Assembly (NCBI RefSeq): GCF_900142365.1
Contig: NZ_FRAP01000017.1
Span: 96,544 to 160,543, forward strand
DNA length: 64,000 nt
From: Pseudonocardia thermophila
GTDB taxonomy: Bacteria > Actinomycetota > Actinomycetes > Mycobacteriales > Pseudonocardiaceae
Direction of reading: 5' to 3'
In this document: positions 8,069 through 16,816 of the stretch, piece by piece
Numbering within the stretch: position 1 is the stretch's first letter
Layout of the letters: every line of letters begins with the position of its first letter
Made by a program: the position numbers and the translations under genes
Notes under the pieces: generated by a model
Databases searched by the model: none
The model's input: only the letters and a program-made list of their open reading frames with translations
Told to the model about the DNA's origin: nothing

Positions 8069-9649
8069 TCAGCGCATGACGCCGAGGTACCGCGCGTCGA
8101 TCGAGCCGGCCCAGCGCCACGGCATGGAGTCGACGCCGGTGACTTTCGGCGAGTACGCCCAGAGCTGCTTGCTCGCGCAGAGCAGGATCACCGACGCCTG
8201 TTCGGCCGACGCGGTCCAGATCTGCCGGTAGAGCTCGCCGCGCTGCTCGGGGGAGAGGGTCGGGTCGGCGGCCCGTGCGGCGATCGGCACCACCTGGTCG
8301 CGGATCCCCTCGGCCGCGCTGAAGCCGCCGAAGTAGGTGCTCTGCAGCAGCTGCGCGGGTTCGGCATCGGTCGGCATCGAACCGAGGTAGGCTGGGTGCT
8401 CGCCCTGGCGGTAGCCCGCCATCGCCGCCGCGGATGGGAGCGGGGTGAGCTCCACGGTCACACCGACCGCGGCGAGCTGGGCCTGGATGGCCTGGGCGAT
8501 CGATTCGAAGGTCGATCCCGCGGTGAACGCGAGCCGGAACCGCAGATCGGTCACCCCCGCCTCGGCGAGCAGCTGCTTCGCTCGGTCCGGGTCGAAGGCC
8601 AGGCGGTCCTCCAGCCCGTCGGCGTGCGCCCAGTGGCCGGGCGCGTACGGCTGGACCCGCGGGGTGCAGTCCCCGCCCAGCAGGTCGCGGGAGATCGCCT
8701 CGCGGTCGATCGCGATCGAGACGGCCTGCCGCACGCGCGGATCGGTGAACGGCGGCGCGGATCCGTGCACGAACATCGAGTACGGGGTGAGCACCTCGGT
8801 CTTGAAGATCGAGAACGCGCCGGACTCGGCGAGCTTCTCCCCGGTCTTGATGTCCGGACCGGTGAGCTGGACGAGGTCGAGCTGCCCGGCGCGCAGGGCG
8901 TTGAGCCGGGTCGAGCCCTGCGCGCTGTAGACGATCTGGACGGTCGCCGGTTTGGCGGCGTCGTCGTCCCAGTACCCGCCGGGTGCTCGGGTGAGCGTGA
9001 TGGCTTCACCGGGACGGAACTCGGAGACCACATAAGGGCCGGAACCGGCGTCGCCGGGCGCGAGCGCGAGGTCCCGGCCGTCGGCGATCGCCTTCGGGCT
9101 GATGATCTCCCCGCCGGCGTAGGCGAGGACGGTCGGCAGCTCCGCGCCGCGGCCCGGTACCAGGTTCAGCCGGACCGTGGCAGGGTCGACGACGTCGATG
9201 GAGGTGACGGCATCGAGCAGCGGTGCCACCGTGCTGCCCGGCAGAGTCTTGTTGCGCTCGAGCGTCGTCTTCACCGCCGTCGCGTCCACGGGTGTGCCGT
9301 CGTGGAACCGCACCCCCTCCCGCAGGGTGAACTCCAGGCTCGACCCGTCCGGCGCGAACCGCCACGCCGTCGCGAGCATCGGCTTGACCTGCAGGTCGTC
9401 CTCGAGCCGGGTGAGCCGGTCGTAGAGCAGGAACGTCGGTGGCAGCGCGCCCTGGGTGGGCAGCACGGCGGGATCGAGGGTGAGCGGAGGTCCCGCCAGG
9501 CCGATGCGCAGCGTCGCCTCGCGGTCGAGCTCGGGTGCGCCGGCATCGGTGGCCGCCGGACCGGGGGAGGAGCACGCGACGGCGAGCGCCGCAGCCGTCA
9601 CGAGCGCGACGCATCGGCCCGCTGCGGCGAGCAGGGTGCGGACGTTCAT
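8069..9649 (-). CDS. ABC transporter family 5 substrate-binding lipoprotein (no ABC genes adjacent)
   Basis: A 526-residue extracytoplasmic solute-binding protein of the dipeptide/oligopeptide class. Lipobox LAVAC with Cys26; mature start TLRIGLAGPPLTLDPAV, then LREGVRFHDGTPVDATAVK and AIADGRDLALAPGDAGSGPY, all typical of SBP_bac_5. It is clearly paralogous to the binding protein at 55816-57426, with the same segment order and the same ending (VDSMPWRW versus VDEMPWSW). No permease or ATPase genes are next to it, so it may dock with the Dpp-type system 45 kb away. In the operon it lies between an SDR and the TRAP genes. Confidence 0.92.
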   Translation of the reverse strand: MNVRTLLAAAGRCVALVTAAALAVACSSPGPAATDAGAPELDREATLRIGLAGPPLTLDPAVLPTQGALPPTFLLYDRLTRLEDDLQVKPMLATAWRFAPDGSSLEFTLREGVRFHDGTPVDATAVKTTLERNKTLPGSTVAPLLDAVTSIDVVDPATVRLNLVPGRGAELPTVLAYAGGEIISPKAIADGRDLALAPGDAGSGPYVVSEFRPGEAITLTRAPGGYWDDDAAKPATVQIVYSAQGSTRLNALRAGQLDLVQLTGPDIKTGEKLAESGAFSIFKTEVLTPYSMFVHGSAPPFTDPRVRQAVSIAIDREAISRDLLGGDCTPRVQPYAPGHWAHADGLEDRLAFDPDRAKQLLAEAGVTDLRFRLAFTAGSTFESIAQAIQAQLAAVGVTVELTPLPSAAAMAGYRQGEHPAYLGSMPTDAEPAQLLQSTYFGGFSAAEGIRDQVVPIAARAADPTLSPEQRGELYRQIWTASAEQASVILLCASKQLWAYSPKVTGVDSMPWRWAGSIDARYLGVMR

Positions 9650-9665
9650 GGGAGCCTCTCTCCGA

Positions 9666-10547
9666 TCAGCCGACCGGGCTGCCGGACGGGGTGTCGTGCT
9701 GCTGGAAGCGGCTGCGGAACGGCGGGGGCGGAGTGCGGCCGAGCAGCCGGTTCGCGCGCTCGGCCATCGCGGACAGGACGATCTCCGGCTGGGTGACGAT
9801 GAAGAACTCCCCGCGGGCCGCCTGCTCCATGATCTGCTCGGCGGCCTCAGCCGGGCTGATGGCGTGGCTCATCGCCTCGCGCATCCGCTCGCGGTGCCGC
9901 TCGACCGCGGCGAGGTCCCCGCTGTCCACCCCGCCCGCCCGCTCGAAGATGTTGGAGGCGACCATCGCGGGGAGCACGGCGGCGACGGCGACGTTCGCGC
10001 CGATCTCGGCCAGCTCCTGGTGGAGGCACTCGGTCATGGCGAGCACCGCGTGCTTGCTCAGGATGTAGGGCGCCTGCATCGGCACCGCGGTCACGGACCC
10101 GACGGACGCCATCGTCAGGACATGGCTGCGCTCGGCCGCGGCGATCATCCGCGGCAGGAACGCCCGGATGCCGTGGAACACCCCGCTGATGTTGATGTCG
10201 AGCACCCTGCGCCAGCGGTCGAGCGGGACGTCCCAGAGGTAGCCGAACTGCTCGACGCCGGCGTTGTTGATCAGCAGCCGCACCGGGCCGTGCGCGTCGT
10301 GGACGCGTTCGGCGAGGTCGGTCATCGCATCCGCGTCCCGTACGTCGACGACGTGGCACTGCGCGCGACCGCCGGACCGGACGATCTCGTCGGTGACCCG
10401 GTGCACCCCCACCTCGTCGACGTCGGTCAGCACGACGTGCATGTCGAGCCGGCCGGCCAGGTAGCGGGCGAGGCCTTCCCCGATGCCCGAGCCTGCGCCG
10501 GTCACCACGGCGGTCCCGCCGCCGAACACCTCCTGCTGTGTGGGCAC
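9666..10547 (-). CDS. SDR family oxidoreductase
   Basis: A 293-residue classical short-chain dehydrogenase. The cofactor loop TGAGSGIG is near residue 16, NNAG follows at about 95, catalytic Ser is in TMASVGS and the YxxxK pair is YILSK. The acidic residue in VVLTDVDE after the second strand suggests NAD(H) rather than NADP(H). The extra C-terminal 40 residues, rich in Arg and Pro, are longer than in typical SDRs. It probably interconverts an alcohol and the ketone used by the BVMO encoded upstream. It is 16 nt from the binding-protein gene and 27 nt from the preceding SDR, in one operon. Confidence 0.9.
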   Translation of the reverse strand: MPTQQEVFGGGTAVVTGAGSGIGEGLARYLAGRLDMHVVLTDVDEVGVHRVTDEIVRSGGRAQCHVVDVRDADAMTDLAERVHDAHGPVRLLINNAGVEQFGYLWDVPLDRWRRVLDINISGVFHGIRAFLPRMIAAAERSHVLTMASVGSVTAVPMQAPYILSKHAVLAMTECLHQELAEIGANVAVAAVLPAMVASNIFERAGGVDSGDLAAVERHRERMREAMSHAISPAEAAEQIMEQAARGEFFIVTQPEIVLSAMAERANRLLGRTPPPPFRSRFQQHDTPSGSPVG

Positions 10548-10574
10548 GCGTACCTCCGTGAGTGGGACGGGACG

Positions 10575-11330
10575 TCAGCGGGCGGCGATGAGCGCGCCGC
10601 CGTCGAGGGCGACCGTCTGGCCGGTGATCCATCCGGAGCGCGGGCTGAGCAGGAAGGCCGCGAGCTCGGCGGTGTCCTCCGCCGTGCCGACCCGCCCGAG
10701 CGGGTACTTCGCGGCGACCTGCGCCTCGTGCCCGTCGAGCAGCGGCGCGGTGAAGCTGGTCCGGATCACCGCGGGTGCGATCGCGTTGACCCGCACCCCC
10801 GGAGCCAGCTCCTGGGCGAACTGGCGGGTGAGGTGGACGACCGCGGCCTTGCTCGCTGTGTAGGCGCCGAGACCCCGGGAGGGATGCAGCCCGCCCATCG
10901 AGGCGACGTTGAGGATCACGCCGCCGTGCTCGGCCATCCAGGCGTGCCAGGCGCGGGCCGTCCAGCCCACGACGGCGAACGTGTTCACCTCGAAGACCGT
11001 GCGGATCGTCCGCATCGGGGTGTCCACCAGCGGCTGGAACGCCGGGCTGAACCCGGCGTTGTTGACCAGCAGGTCCAGCCGGCCGAGCTCCGCGACGGCG
11101 CGCTCGACCGCCTCCGCCTGGTGGGCTTCGTCCTCGGCGGATCCCCGGACGGCCACCACCTTCGTGTGTTGCGCCAGCCGTTCGGCGGCCGCGGCGAGCT
11201 CGTCCTCCTTCCGCGCCGTGATCACGAGGTGGGCGCCGCGGCGGGCGAGGTGCTCGGCGACGGCGAAGCCGATGCCCCGCGAGCCGCCCGTGACCAGCGC
11301 GACCTTCCCCGCGAACTCTTGCTCGATCAT
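10575..11330 (-). CDS. SDR family oxidoreductase (FabG-like)
   Basis: A 251-residue SDR starting MIEQEFAGKVALVTGGSRGIG. It has NNAGFSPAF, Ser in NVASMGGLH, the catalytic pair YTASK, and the closing signature GQTVALDGG, so it is a complete classical SDR. Likely an alcohol dehydrogenase or ketoreductase on a pathway intermediate. The ATG overlaps the stop of the upstream BVMO gene (ATGA, 11327-11330), showing tight translational coupling and suggesting that the two enzymes act one after the other. Confidence 0.92.
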   Translation of the reverse strand: MIEQEFAGKVALVTGGSRGIGFAVAEHLARRGAHLVITARKEDELAAAAERLAQHTKVVAVRGSAEDEAHQAEAVERAVAELGRLDLLVNNAGFSPAFQPLVDTPMRTIRTVFEVNTFAVVGWTARAWHAWMAEHGGVILNVASMGGLHPSRGLGAYTASKAAVVHLTRQFAQELAPGVRVNAIAPAVIRTSFTAPLLDGHEAQVAAKYPLGRVGTAEDTAELAAFLLSPRSGWITGQTVALDGGALIAAR

Positions 11331-12841
11331 CGCTCCCCGATCCGCCGCGCCGACGCCGAGATCAACGGGGTCGTCTTCGTGAGCAGGGCGTACACCTTCA
11401 TGCCCTCGCCCCAGCCGATGACGTTCCGCCCCGAGGGCGAGCGGCCGTAGTTGTTCACCTCCGGGTACCTGGCGACGACGTTGCGCTCGAGCCGCTTCTG
11501 GACGAGCAGGTTGAACAGGTCCATCACCGGTTTGCGGACCTCGATCGCCGTGACGCCCCGCCGCAGCATCCGCTTCAGGTTGGCGACCACGAACTCGGTC
11601 TGGCGCTCGTGCATGAACATGATCGGGGCGCCGTTCGTGTTCGGCCCGTAGAGCATGTAGAAGTTCGGGAACCCGGCCACCGTGAGGCCGAGGAACGCTT
11701 GAGCGTCGCCCTGCCAGACGTCGTGGATGCTGCGGCCCTCGCGGCCGACGACGTCGAGCGTCGCCAGGAACGACGCCGCCGTGAACCCGGTCGCCATGAC
11801 CAGGACGTCGATCTCGTGGTAGGCGCCCGTCGCGTCGACCACCCCGTGTTCGGTGACCGTGGTGACGGCGTGCGGGACGAGCTCGACGTTGTCCCGCAGG
11901 AGCGTGGGGTAGAACTTGCTCTCCTTCACCGGGCGCTTTCCGCCGAACGGGTAGTCGGGAGTCACCAGCTTCGCCAGGTCCGGCCGGTCCCGGAACGTCG
12001 TCCTGATGAACTCCTCGCAGATCCGCTGGGCCTGCACGTTCGCCTTCGTGCCCTCGATGAACGAGCGCCCGCCCTGGTAGACCATCGCCTGCCGCAGGCG
12101 CACCCACCGGCGGTAGAGCGGACGGCTGAGCCTGGCGCGCTCCGCCGCGGTGAACTCGCGGTCCGGCTTCGGCAGGACCCAGCCGGGCTGGCGCTGGAAG
12201 ACGTAGAGCTTCGCGACGTCCGGTGCGATGGCCGGCACGATCTGCGCGGCTGTCGAGCCGGTGCCGACGACCGCCACCCGCTTGCCGCGCAGGTCGACGT
12301 CGTGGTCCCAGCGGGCGGAGTGGAAGGCCGCGCCGCGGAACCGGTCGAGCCCCGGCCAGTCCGGGTACTTCGGGTTGTTCAGCAGCCCGACGGCCGTGAC
12401 GACGACGTTGAACCGCTCGCAGGACCCGTCGGAGGCGTGGACCTCGTAGGTGTGGGTCCGCTCGTCCCAGACCGCGCGGGTGACGGCCGTCCCGAGCCGG
12501 ATGTGCGGCCACAGCTGGAAGCGGTCGACGACGTTGCGCAGGTACGCCAGCAGCTCCGGCTGGCGGACGTGGGTGCGGGTGAAGTCGAAGGGGTGGAAGC
12601 TGAAGGAGTAGAACGGGACCGGCGTGTCGACCTCGGCACCGGGGAACGTGTTGTCGTACCAGGTGCCGCCGATCCCGTCGCTCTTCTCGAAGACGGTGAA
12701 GTCCTCGATGCCCAGGCGGCGCAGGGCGACGGCCATGCAGATGCCCCCGGCCCCGGCCCCGACCACGGCCACCCGCAGCCGGGGGTGCTCGGTCGTGCGT
12801 CGGGGGCGCGTCGCGCCGGAGGTTTCGGTCGCCGCCTGCAT
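11327..12841 (-). CDS. Type I Baeyer-Villiger flavin monooxygenase
   Basis: 504 residues from the ATG at 12841; an in-frame ATG 12 codons upstream is less likely because GGAGGG precedes 12841. FAD loop GAGAGG at 28-33, GTGSTAAQ NADPH loop, and between them the complete BVMO fingerprint FRGAAFHSARWD (F-x-G-x3-H-x3-W-D). It should insert an oxygen atom beside a ketone using NADPH and O2, giving an ester or lactone. It is first in the minus operon ending at 5022. Close paralogue: the gene at 33223, sharing the FPGAEVDT, GKRPVKESKFYP and FPNFYMLYGPNTNG segments. Confidence 0.93.
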   Translation of the reverse strand: MQAATETSGATRPRRTTEHPRLRVAVVGAGAGGICMAVALRRLGIEDFTVFEKSDGIGGTWYDNTFPGAEVDTPVPFYSFSFHPFDFTRTHVRQPELLAYLRNVVDRFQLWPHIRLGTAVTRAVWDERTHTYEVHASDGSCERFNVVVTAVGLLNNPKYPDWPGLDRFRGAAFHSARWDHDVDLRGKRVAVVGTGSTAAQIVPAIAPDVAKLYVFQRQPGWVLPKPDREFTAAERARLSRPLYRRWVRLRQAMVYQGGRSFIEGTKANVQAQRICEEFIRTTFRDRPDLAKLVTPDYPFGGKRPVKESKFYPTLLRDNVELVPHAVTTVTEHGVVDATGAYHEIDVLVMATGFTAASFLATLDVVGREGRSIHDVWQGDAQAFLGLTVAGFPNFYMLYGPNTNGAPIMFMHERQTEFVVANLKRMLRRGVTAIEVRKPVMDLFNLLVQKRLERNVVARYPEVNNYGRSPSGRNVIGWGEGMKVYALLTKTTPLISASARRIGER

Positions 12842-12878
12842 CCACCCTCCACTCGTCGGGCCGCACTGCCACGACAAT

Positions 12879-12903
12879 GTTCCGTGAGACGGAACGTATG
12901 TTC
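12879..12903 (-). promoter_or_regulatory. Composite operator copy 1 (minus BVMO operon)
   Basis: Read on the plus strand: GTTC, CGTGAGACG, GAAC, GTAT, GTTC, i.e. the 25-bp composite in minus orientation. The core GTTCCGTGAGACGGAAC is identical to that of the copy at 41559. A minus-strand -10 TAGTCT (12916-12911) lies 7 nt upstream, so the site covers the start of transcription for the operon beginning at 12841. Confidence 0.65.
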
Positions 12904-12937
12904 AGAATTGAGACTAGCAACCGGAAACGGTGGCGGC

Positions 12938-12976
12938 TAGTGTGATCGAAGGAACATCTGTTCCATTTCAAGGAAC
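12938..12976 (+). promoter_or_regulatory. -10 box and composite operator copy 2 (MHS transporter)
   Basis: TAGTGT at 12938-12943 is followed after 8 nt by GAAC-ATCT-GTTC-CATTTCAAG-GAAC (12952-12976). It is the most diverged centre of the seven copies but keeps all three half-sites and their spacing. No good -35 is visible at 16-18 nt. GAGGAG and the ATG of the transporter follow. Confidence 0.55.
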
Positions 12977-12993
12977 ATCCGACGAGGAGTGCG

Positions 12994-14322
12994 ATGGGGG
13001 ACCTCCGCTCGATCCGGGGCCCGGCCCGGCATCGAGAACTCGCCGCGGCGAGCGTCGGCAACGTCGTGGAGCTGTTCGACTGGCTGCTGTTCGCCAGCCT
13101 GGCCCCGTACTTCGCCGGGGCGCTCTTCCCCGGTGAGGATCCCGTCGCCGGCCTGATCTACGCATACGCGGTCTTCGCCGTCGGCTTCGTCTTCCGGCCG
13201 CTCGGCGCCGCGGTGATGGGCCGGGTCGTCGACCGCAGGGGGCGGCGGTTCGCCCTGCTCCTGTCGATCGCCGTGACGTCGCTGGCTGCGCTGGTGATCG
13301 CGGTGACGCCCGACTACGCGACGATCGGGATCGCCGCGCCGATCGTCGTGGTCCTCGCCCGGCTCGCCCAGGGCCTCACGATCAGCGGGGAGCAGTCCGC
13401 CGCGGGCACCTACCTGCTGGAGATGGCGCCGCCGCGCCACCGGTTCCTGTTCGGTGCGGTCTCGATGGCCGCCGTGTCCGTCGGCCAGCTGCTCACGCTC
13501 GCCTGCGTGGCCGCACTGCTGGTGGTCTACGGGCCCGACGGTGTCGCGGAGGGCGGCTGGCGGCTGGGCTTCGTCGCCTGCGCCGTGCTCGGCCTCGTCG
13601 CGCTCATGATCCGCAGGCTCGCCCCGGAGAGCGAGGTCTTCACCGAGAGGGTCGCGACGCAGCGGCCGCCGCAGCTGCCGATCCTGCGCCGCCACAAGCG
13701 CCAGCTGCTCGCCGTCTTCCTGACGATCGCCCCGACCTCGATGGGGCTCTACTTCGTCACCGCCTACCTGCCGGTCTTCTTCGACCAGGCGGGGATCGCC
13801 GACAAGGCGAGCATCTCCGGGCAGTTGCCGCTGCTGACGCTGTACCTGATCGCCGTCATCACGCTCACCGGGCCCGTGGCCGACCGGTTCGGCGGCCTGC
13901 GGGTCGCCCGGATCGGGAACGCCCTGCTCGCCGTGGTCACCGTGCCCGTGATCGTGGCCGTCACCTCCGGGGCGCTGCCGGTCGTGGCCGGGCTGCTCGT
14001 CTACCTGACCGGGCTCGGCATCATCACCGCTCCGGTCGCGGTCATCGGCGTCAGCCTGTTCCCGGCCGTCGTGCGCGGGGTCGGGGCAGGTATCCCGACC
14101 GCGGTGTCCGTCGTGCTCTTCGGGGGCACCTTCCCGCTCGTCGCGCAGTCGCTCACCGCGGCGGGCAACGCTGATCTCGTCCCGTGGTTGGTCGGGCTCG
14201 GGGCCCTGCTCGGCTTCTGCGGAACGGTGCTGGCGCGGACCTCCGACATCGAGCGCTCGCTGGCCGCCGACGGTCTGCCCGCCGATCGGGTGGTCACGGG
14301 TTCGGACGGCGGTGCGGTGTGA
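12994..14322 (+). CDS. MFS transporter, metabolite:H+ symporter (MHS) type
   Basis: A 442-residue, about 12-helix permease. The opening GNVVELFDWLLFASLAPYF matches the GNxxExYDFxxYG start of MHS symporters (shikimate, proline/betaine, alpha-ketoglutarate carriers), followed by GRVVDRRGRR, the classical MFS loop 2-3 motif, and ARLAQGLTISGEQSAAGTYL, the MHS helix 4 signature. It probably imports an organic acid by proton symport. Start chosen for GAGGAG. Divergent from the BVMO operon and carrying its own operator copy, it is likely co-induced. Confidence 0.9.
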   Translation: MGDLRSIRGPARHRELAAASVGNVVELFDWLLFASLAPYFAGALFPGEDPVAGLIYAYAVFAVGFVFRPLGAAVMGRVVDRRGRRFALLLSIAVTSLAALVIAVTPDYATIGIAAPIVVVLARLAQGLTISGEQSAAGTYLLEMAPPRHRFLFGAVSMAAVSVGQLLTLACVAALLVVYGPDGVAEGGWRLGFVACAVLGLVALMIRRLAPESEVFTERVATQRPPQLPILRRHKRQLLAVFLTIAPTSMGLYFVTAYLPVFFDQAGIADKASISGQLPLLTLYLIAVITLTGPVADRFGGLRVARIGNALLAVVTVPVIVAVTSGALPVVAGLLVYLTGLGIITAPVAVIGVSLFPAVVRGVGAGIPTAVSVVLFGGTFPLVAQSLTAAGNADLVPWLVGLGALLGFCGTVLARTSDIERSLAADGLPADRVVTGSDGGAV

Positions 14323-14373
14323 GCGGCTCCAGAGTCGCGCACCGCCCAGCAGACCTGACATGAGGAGGACGGC

Positions 14374-14937
14374 ATGGACGCCGATGTGCAGGAGATGCTC
14401 GATCATCACCGGATCCGCCAGACGCTGCAGGACTACTGCTTCGCCTGCGACCGGGCCGACGAGCTGGCCATGGCGCAGCTGTACGTGGAGGACAGTTGGG
14501 ACGACCACGGGGTCGTGCGAGCGCCGGGCCGGGAGTACGCCGAGGTGATGACCGCTCGGCTGCTGCAGAACAGCCGCAGCATCTCCCACCACCTCGGCCA
14601 GTCCACCATCCGCGTGGACGGCGACACGGCCGGTGCCGAGACCTACTACATCGCGGTGATGGTGACCGTCGACGACGACGGGCGGGAGATCTGCAACCAG
14701 ATGGGCGGGCGCTTCATCGATCGGCTCGTCCGCACGGACGGCCGGTGGCTGATCAAGCACCGCCGCATCGTCCGCGACTGGGGCATCAGCCTGCCGGTGG
14801 AGCACGACTGGACGCTGGTGGCCGGGCTGCCCGACGGCGCGCGCTCGGGGGATGACCCGGCGTTCGAGGTGCTGGGCAGGCGGCACAACGGCTTCCGGCC
14901 CGACTTCGCCGGCCGTGCCGCCGGTGATGGCGGCTGA
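14374..14937 (+). CDS. SnoaL-like / NTF2-fold protein
   Basis: 187 residues with an NTF2-like layout: IRQTLQDYCFACDRADELAMAQLYVEDSWDDHG helix-strand, SRSISHHLGQSTIRVDGDTAGAETYY and GGRFIDRLVRTDGRWLIKHRRIVRDW. This is the SnoaL_4 group, whose members include ketosteroid isomerase-like enzymes, dehydratases and ring-hydroxylating dioxygenase beta-like proteins. An acidic DD pair and the HH pair line the usual pocket, so an isomerase or hydratase role is possible; the reaction is unknown. It lies 51 nt behind the MHS transporter, with GAGGAGG before the ATG. Confidence 0.8.
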   Translation: MDADVQEMLDHHRIRQTLQDYCFACDRADELAMAQLYVEDSWDDHGVVRAPGREYAEVMTARLLQNSRSISHHLGQSTIRVDGDTAGAETYYIAVMVTVDDDGREICNQMGGRFIDRLVRTDGRWLIKHRRIVRDWGISLPVEHDWTLVAGLPDGARSGDDPAFEVLGRRHNGFRPDFAGRAAGDGG

Positions 14938-14952
14938 CGGGAGGCACGACGA

Positions 14953-14989
14953 CGCGCCGGCTGGGACGCCCCGCGTCCTGGCCGGCGCG
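14953..14989. terminator. Hairpin terminator between convergent genes
   Basis: CGCGCCGGC at 14953-14961 pairs with GCCGGCGCG at 14981-14989; the loop contains a smaller GGACG/CGTCC stem. There is no T-run, as usual in actinobacteria. It lies between the NTF2-like gene and the convergent aldehyde dehydrogenase stop, so it can serve both strands. Confidence 0.65.
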
Positions 14990-15010
14990 CTCCGTGGCCA
15001 CTGGGCTTGG

Positions 15011-16504
15011 TCAGATCCCCGCGCCGGGCTCACCTTCGAGGATGATCGCCTTGGTCTCGAGGTAGGTGAGCAGGCCTTCCCGACCGCCTTCCCGGCCGAT
15101 GCCGGACTGCTTGAACCCGCCGAAGGCGATGCCGTAGTCGGCGCGCTGCGCGTTGTGCCCCACGGTGCCCGAGCGCAGGCGGCGGGCGATCCGGTACGCC
15201 CGTTCGGGATCGTTGGTGAACACGGACGCGTTGAGCCCGTAGATGGTGTCGTTCGCGATCCGCACCCCCTCGGCCTCGTCGCTCGCCGGGATCACGCTCA
15301 GCACCGGCCCGAAGATCTCCTCCTGGGCGATCGGGCACGCGGGGTCGACGTCGCCGAACACCGTCGGCTCGATGTAGTACCCCTTGGGCAGCTGCGGCGG
15401 ACGGCGGCCGCCCGCGGCGAGGGTGGCGTTGTCGCGAAGGCCCAGTGCGATGTAGCGCTCCACGCGGTCGCGCTGGCGCTCCGCGGCGAGCGGGCCCATG
15501 TCGGTGGCCTCGTCGAACGGGTCGCCGACCCGGATCGCCCGGAAGCTCTCGGCCAGTGCCTCCACGAGCTCGTCGTGGCGCTCGCGGCCGACGACGACCC
15601 GGGTGAGCGACGAGCACACCTGGCCGGTGAGGCGTCGCGCCGACGCCGACAGCGAGGCGGCCGCGGTGGCGATGTCGTAGTCGTCCAGGATCACCGCCGC
15701 CGACTTGCCGCCCAGCTCGAGGGTGCAGCGCGCGATGCGGTCCGCGCACAGCGCCGCGATCCGCCGCCCGGTCGCGGTGGAGCCGGTGAACGCGATCTTG
15801 TCGATGCGCGGGTCGCGGACGAGCTGCTCGGAGACCTCGCGGTCCGCCGTGACGATGTTGAGCACCCCGGGCGGCAGGCCGACCGCCTCGGCGACCTCGC
15901 CCAGCACCAGCCCCTCGATCGGGGCCTCCGGCGCGAGCTTGAGCACGACCGTGCATCCCGCGACGAGCGCCGGGGCGACCTTGTGCGTGATGATCGCGAG
16001 CGGGCTGTTCCACGGGATGATCGCGCCGACGACGCCCACCGGTTCCCTGGCCAGCAGACCGACCTGACCGGCGACCGGCTTGCGGCGCTCGACGAACGCG
16101 AACTCGTCGGCCAGGGCGGCGTAGTCGTGCCACGCTGCGGCCACCCCGGGCAGCATCGCGCTCGCCGCGGAGTGGACGATCCCCATCTCGCAGGTCCAGA
16201 TCCGGCTGAGGGCGTCCGCCCGCGCCGCGAGCTCGGTGCCGATCGCGCGGACGTACCTGCCGCGCTCGGCGGGATCCAGCCTGCTCCACGGGCCTTCGTC
16301 GAAGGCGTGCCTGGCCGCGGCGATCGCCCGGTCCATGTCGGCGGGAGCTGCTTCGGCCACCGTGGCGAACACGTCTTCGGTCGCCGGCTGGATCACCTCG
16401 ATGACGCGGTCGGTGGCGGGTGCCGTCCAGCTCCCGTCGATGAAGAACTCCTGCAGGTGGGCGACGCCGGCGCCCGTGCCGAGCTCCGTGATCGTGTCTG
16501 TCAC
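15011..16504 (-). CDS. NAD(P)-dependent aldehyde dehydrogenase
   Basis: 497 residues from GTG 16504, preceded by AGAGGAG; an in-frame ATG 47 codons upstream would add a Pro/Arg-rich tail. The complete catalytic set is present: Asn166 in PWNSPL, Glu263 in LELGGKS, Cys297 in GQVCSS, plus the FTGSTATGRRI cofactor loop and the ending FGGFKQSGIGREGG. It oxidises an aldehyde to an acid. It is a monocistronic minus gene divergent from the eleven-gene operon and probably covers the same step as the decayed aldehyde dehydrogenase at 40047-41477. Confidence 0.93.
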   Translation of the reverse strand: MTDTITELGTGAGVAHLQEFFIDGSWTAPATDRVIEVIQPATEDVFATVAEAAPADMDRAIAAARHAFDEGPWSRLDPAERGRYVRAIGTELAARADALSRIWTCEMGIVHSAASAMLPGVAAAWHDYAALADEFAFVERRKPVAGQVGLLAREPVGVVGAIIPWNSPLAIITHKVAPALVAGCTVVLKLAPEAPIEGLVLGEVAEAVGLPPGVLNIVTADREVSEQLVRDPRIDKIAFTGSTATGRRIAALCADRIARCTLELGGKSAAVILDDYDIATAAASLSASARRLTGQVCSSLTRVVVGRERHDELVEALAESFRAIRVGDPFDEATDMGPLAAERQRDRVERYIALGLRDNATLAAGGRRPPQLPKGYYIEPTVFGDVDPACPIAQEEIFGPVLSVIPASDEAEGVRIANDTIYGLNASVFTNDPERAYRIARRLRSGTVGHNAQRADYGIAFGGFKQSGIGREGGREGLLTYLETKAIILEGEPGAGI

Positions 16505-16816
16505 CGGACTCCTCTTGGGTCGAAGCTCGCGAGCCGGCCGGAGGCGAAGAGTGCTCGGCCTGGTCCGGTTCGCAGGAGCGCCGCCGGGGCCTGCGGGGAC
16601 CCCGGGGTCGGCGAACGGACTGCTTGACAACTGCGAACCGGACACTAGCGTGTCACTCGAGACGAAACAACCGTTCCGTCATGCTGAACAATCGCGGTCG
16701 ATGGTTCCGCGGTTCGCGCGGCCCGGGCGGCGCGCGGGGCGACCGGAGGGGCCCACGCGCGTCGACCGGAGCGCATGACCAGCCCGTGGCTCCCCAGGTG
16801 TGGAGGTACCGAACAG
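16505..16816. other. Divergent promoter gap
   Basis: 312 nt between the aldehyde dehydrogenase start and the DUF35 start. It holds the plus promoter and operator copy 3. An ATG at 16775 in the DUF35 frame would extend that protein by 14 residues. No other gene is seen. Confidence 0.5.
16624..16689 (+). promoter_or_regulatory. Sigma-70-type promoter with composite operator copy 3
   Basis: TTGACA 16624-16629, 16-nt spacer, TAGCGT 16646-16651. Then 13 nt and AAAC-AACC-GTTC-CGTCATGCT-GAAC (16665-16689), the composite operator with one changed base in the first half-site. It should drive the operon 16817-28888. Confidence 0.7.

Noticed and set aside
12937..15033. 698-codon minus frame over the MHS transporter and NTF2-like gene
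   Set aside because: Low-complexity, charge-rich translation typical of the reverse of a membrane protein gene.
16775..16775. ATG at 16775 as start of the first DUF35 protein
   Set aside because: Its upstream GGAG is too close; the ATG at 16817 has GGAGGT at a normal distance.
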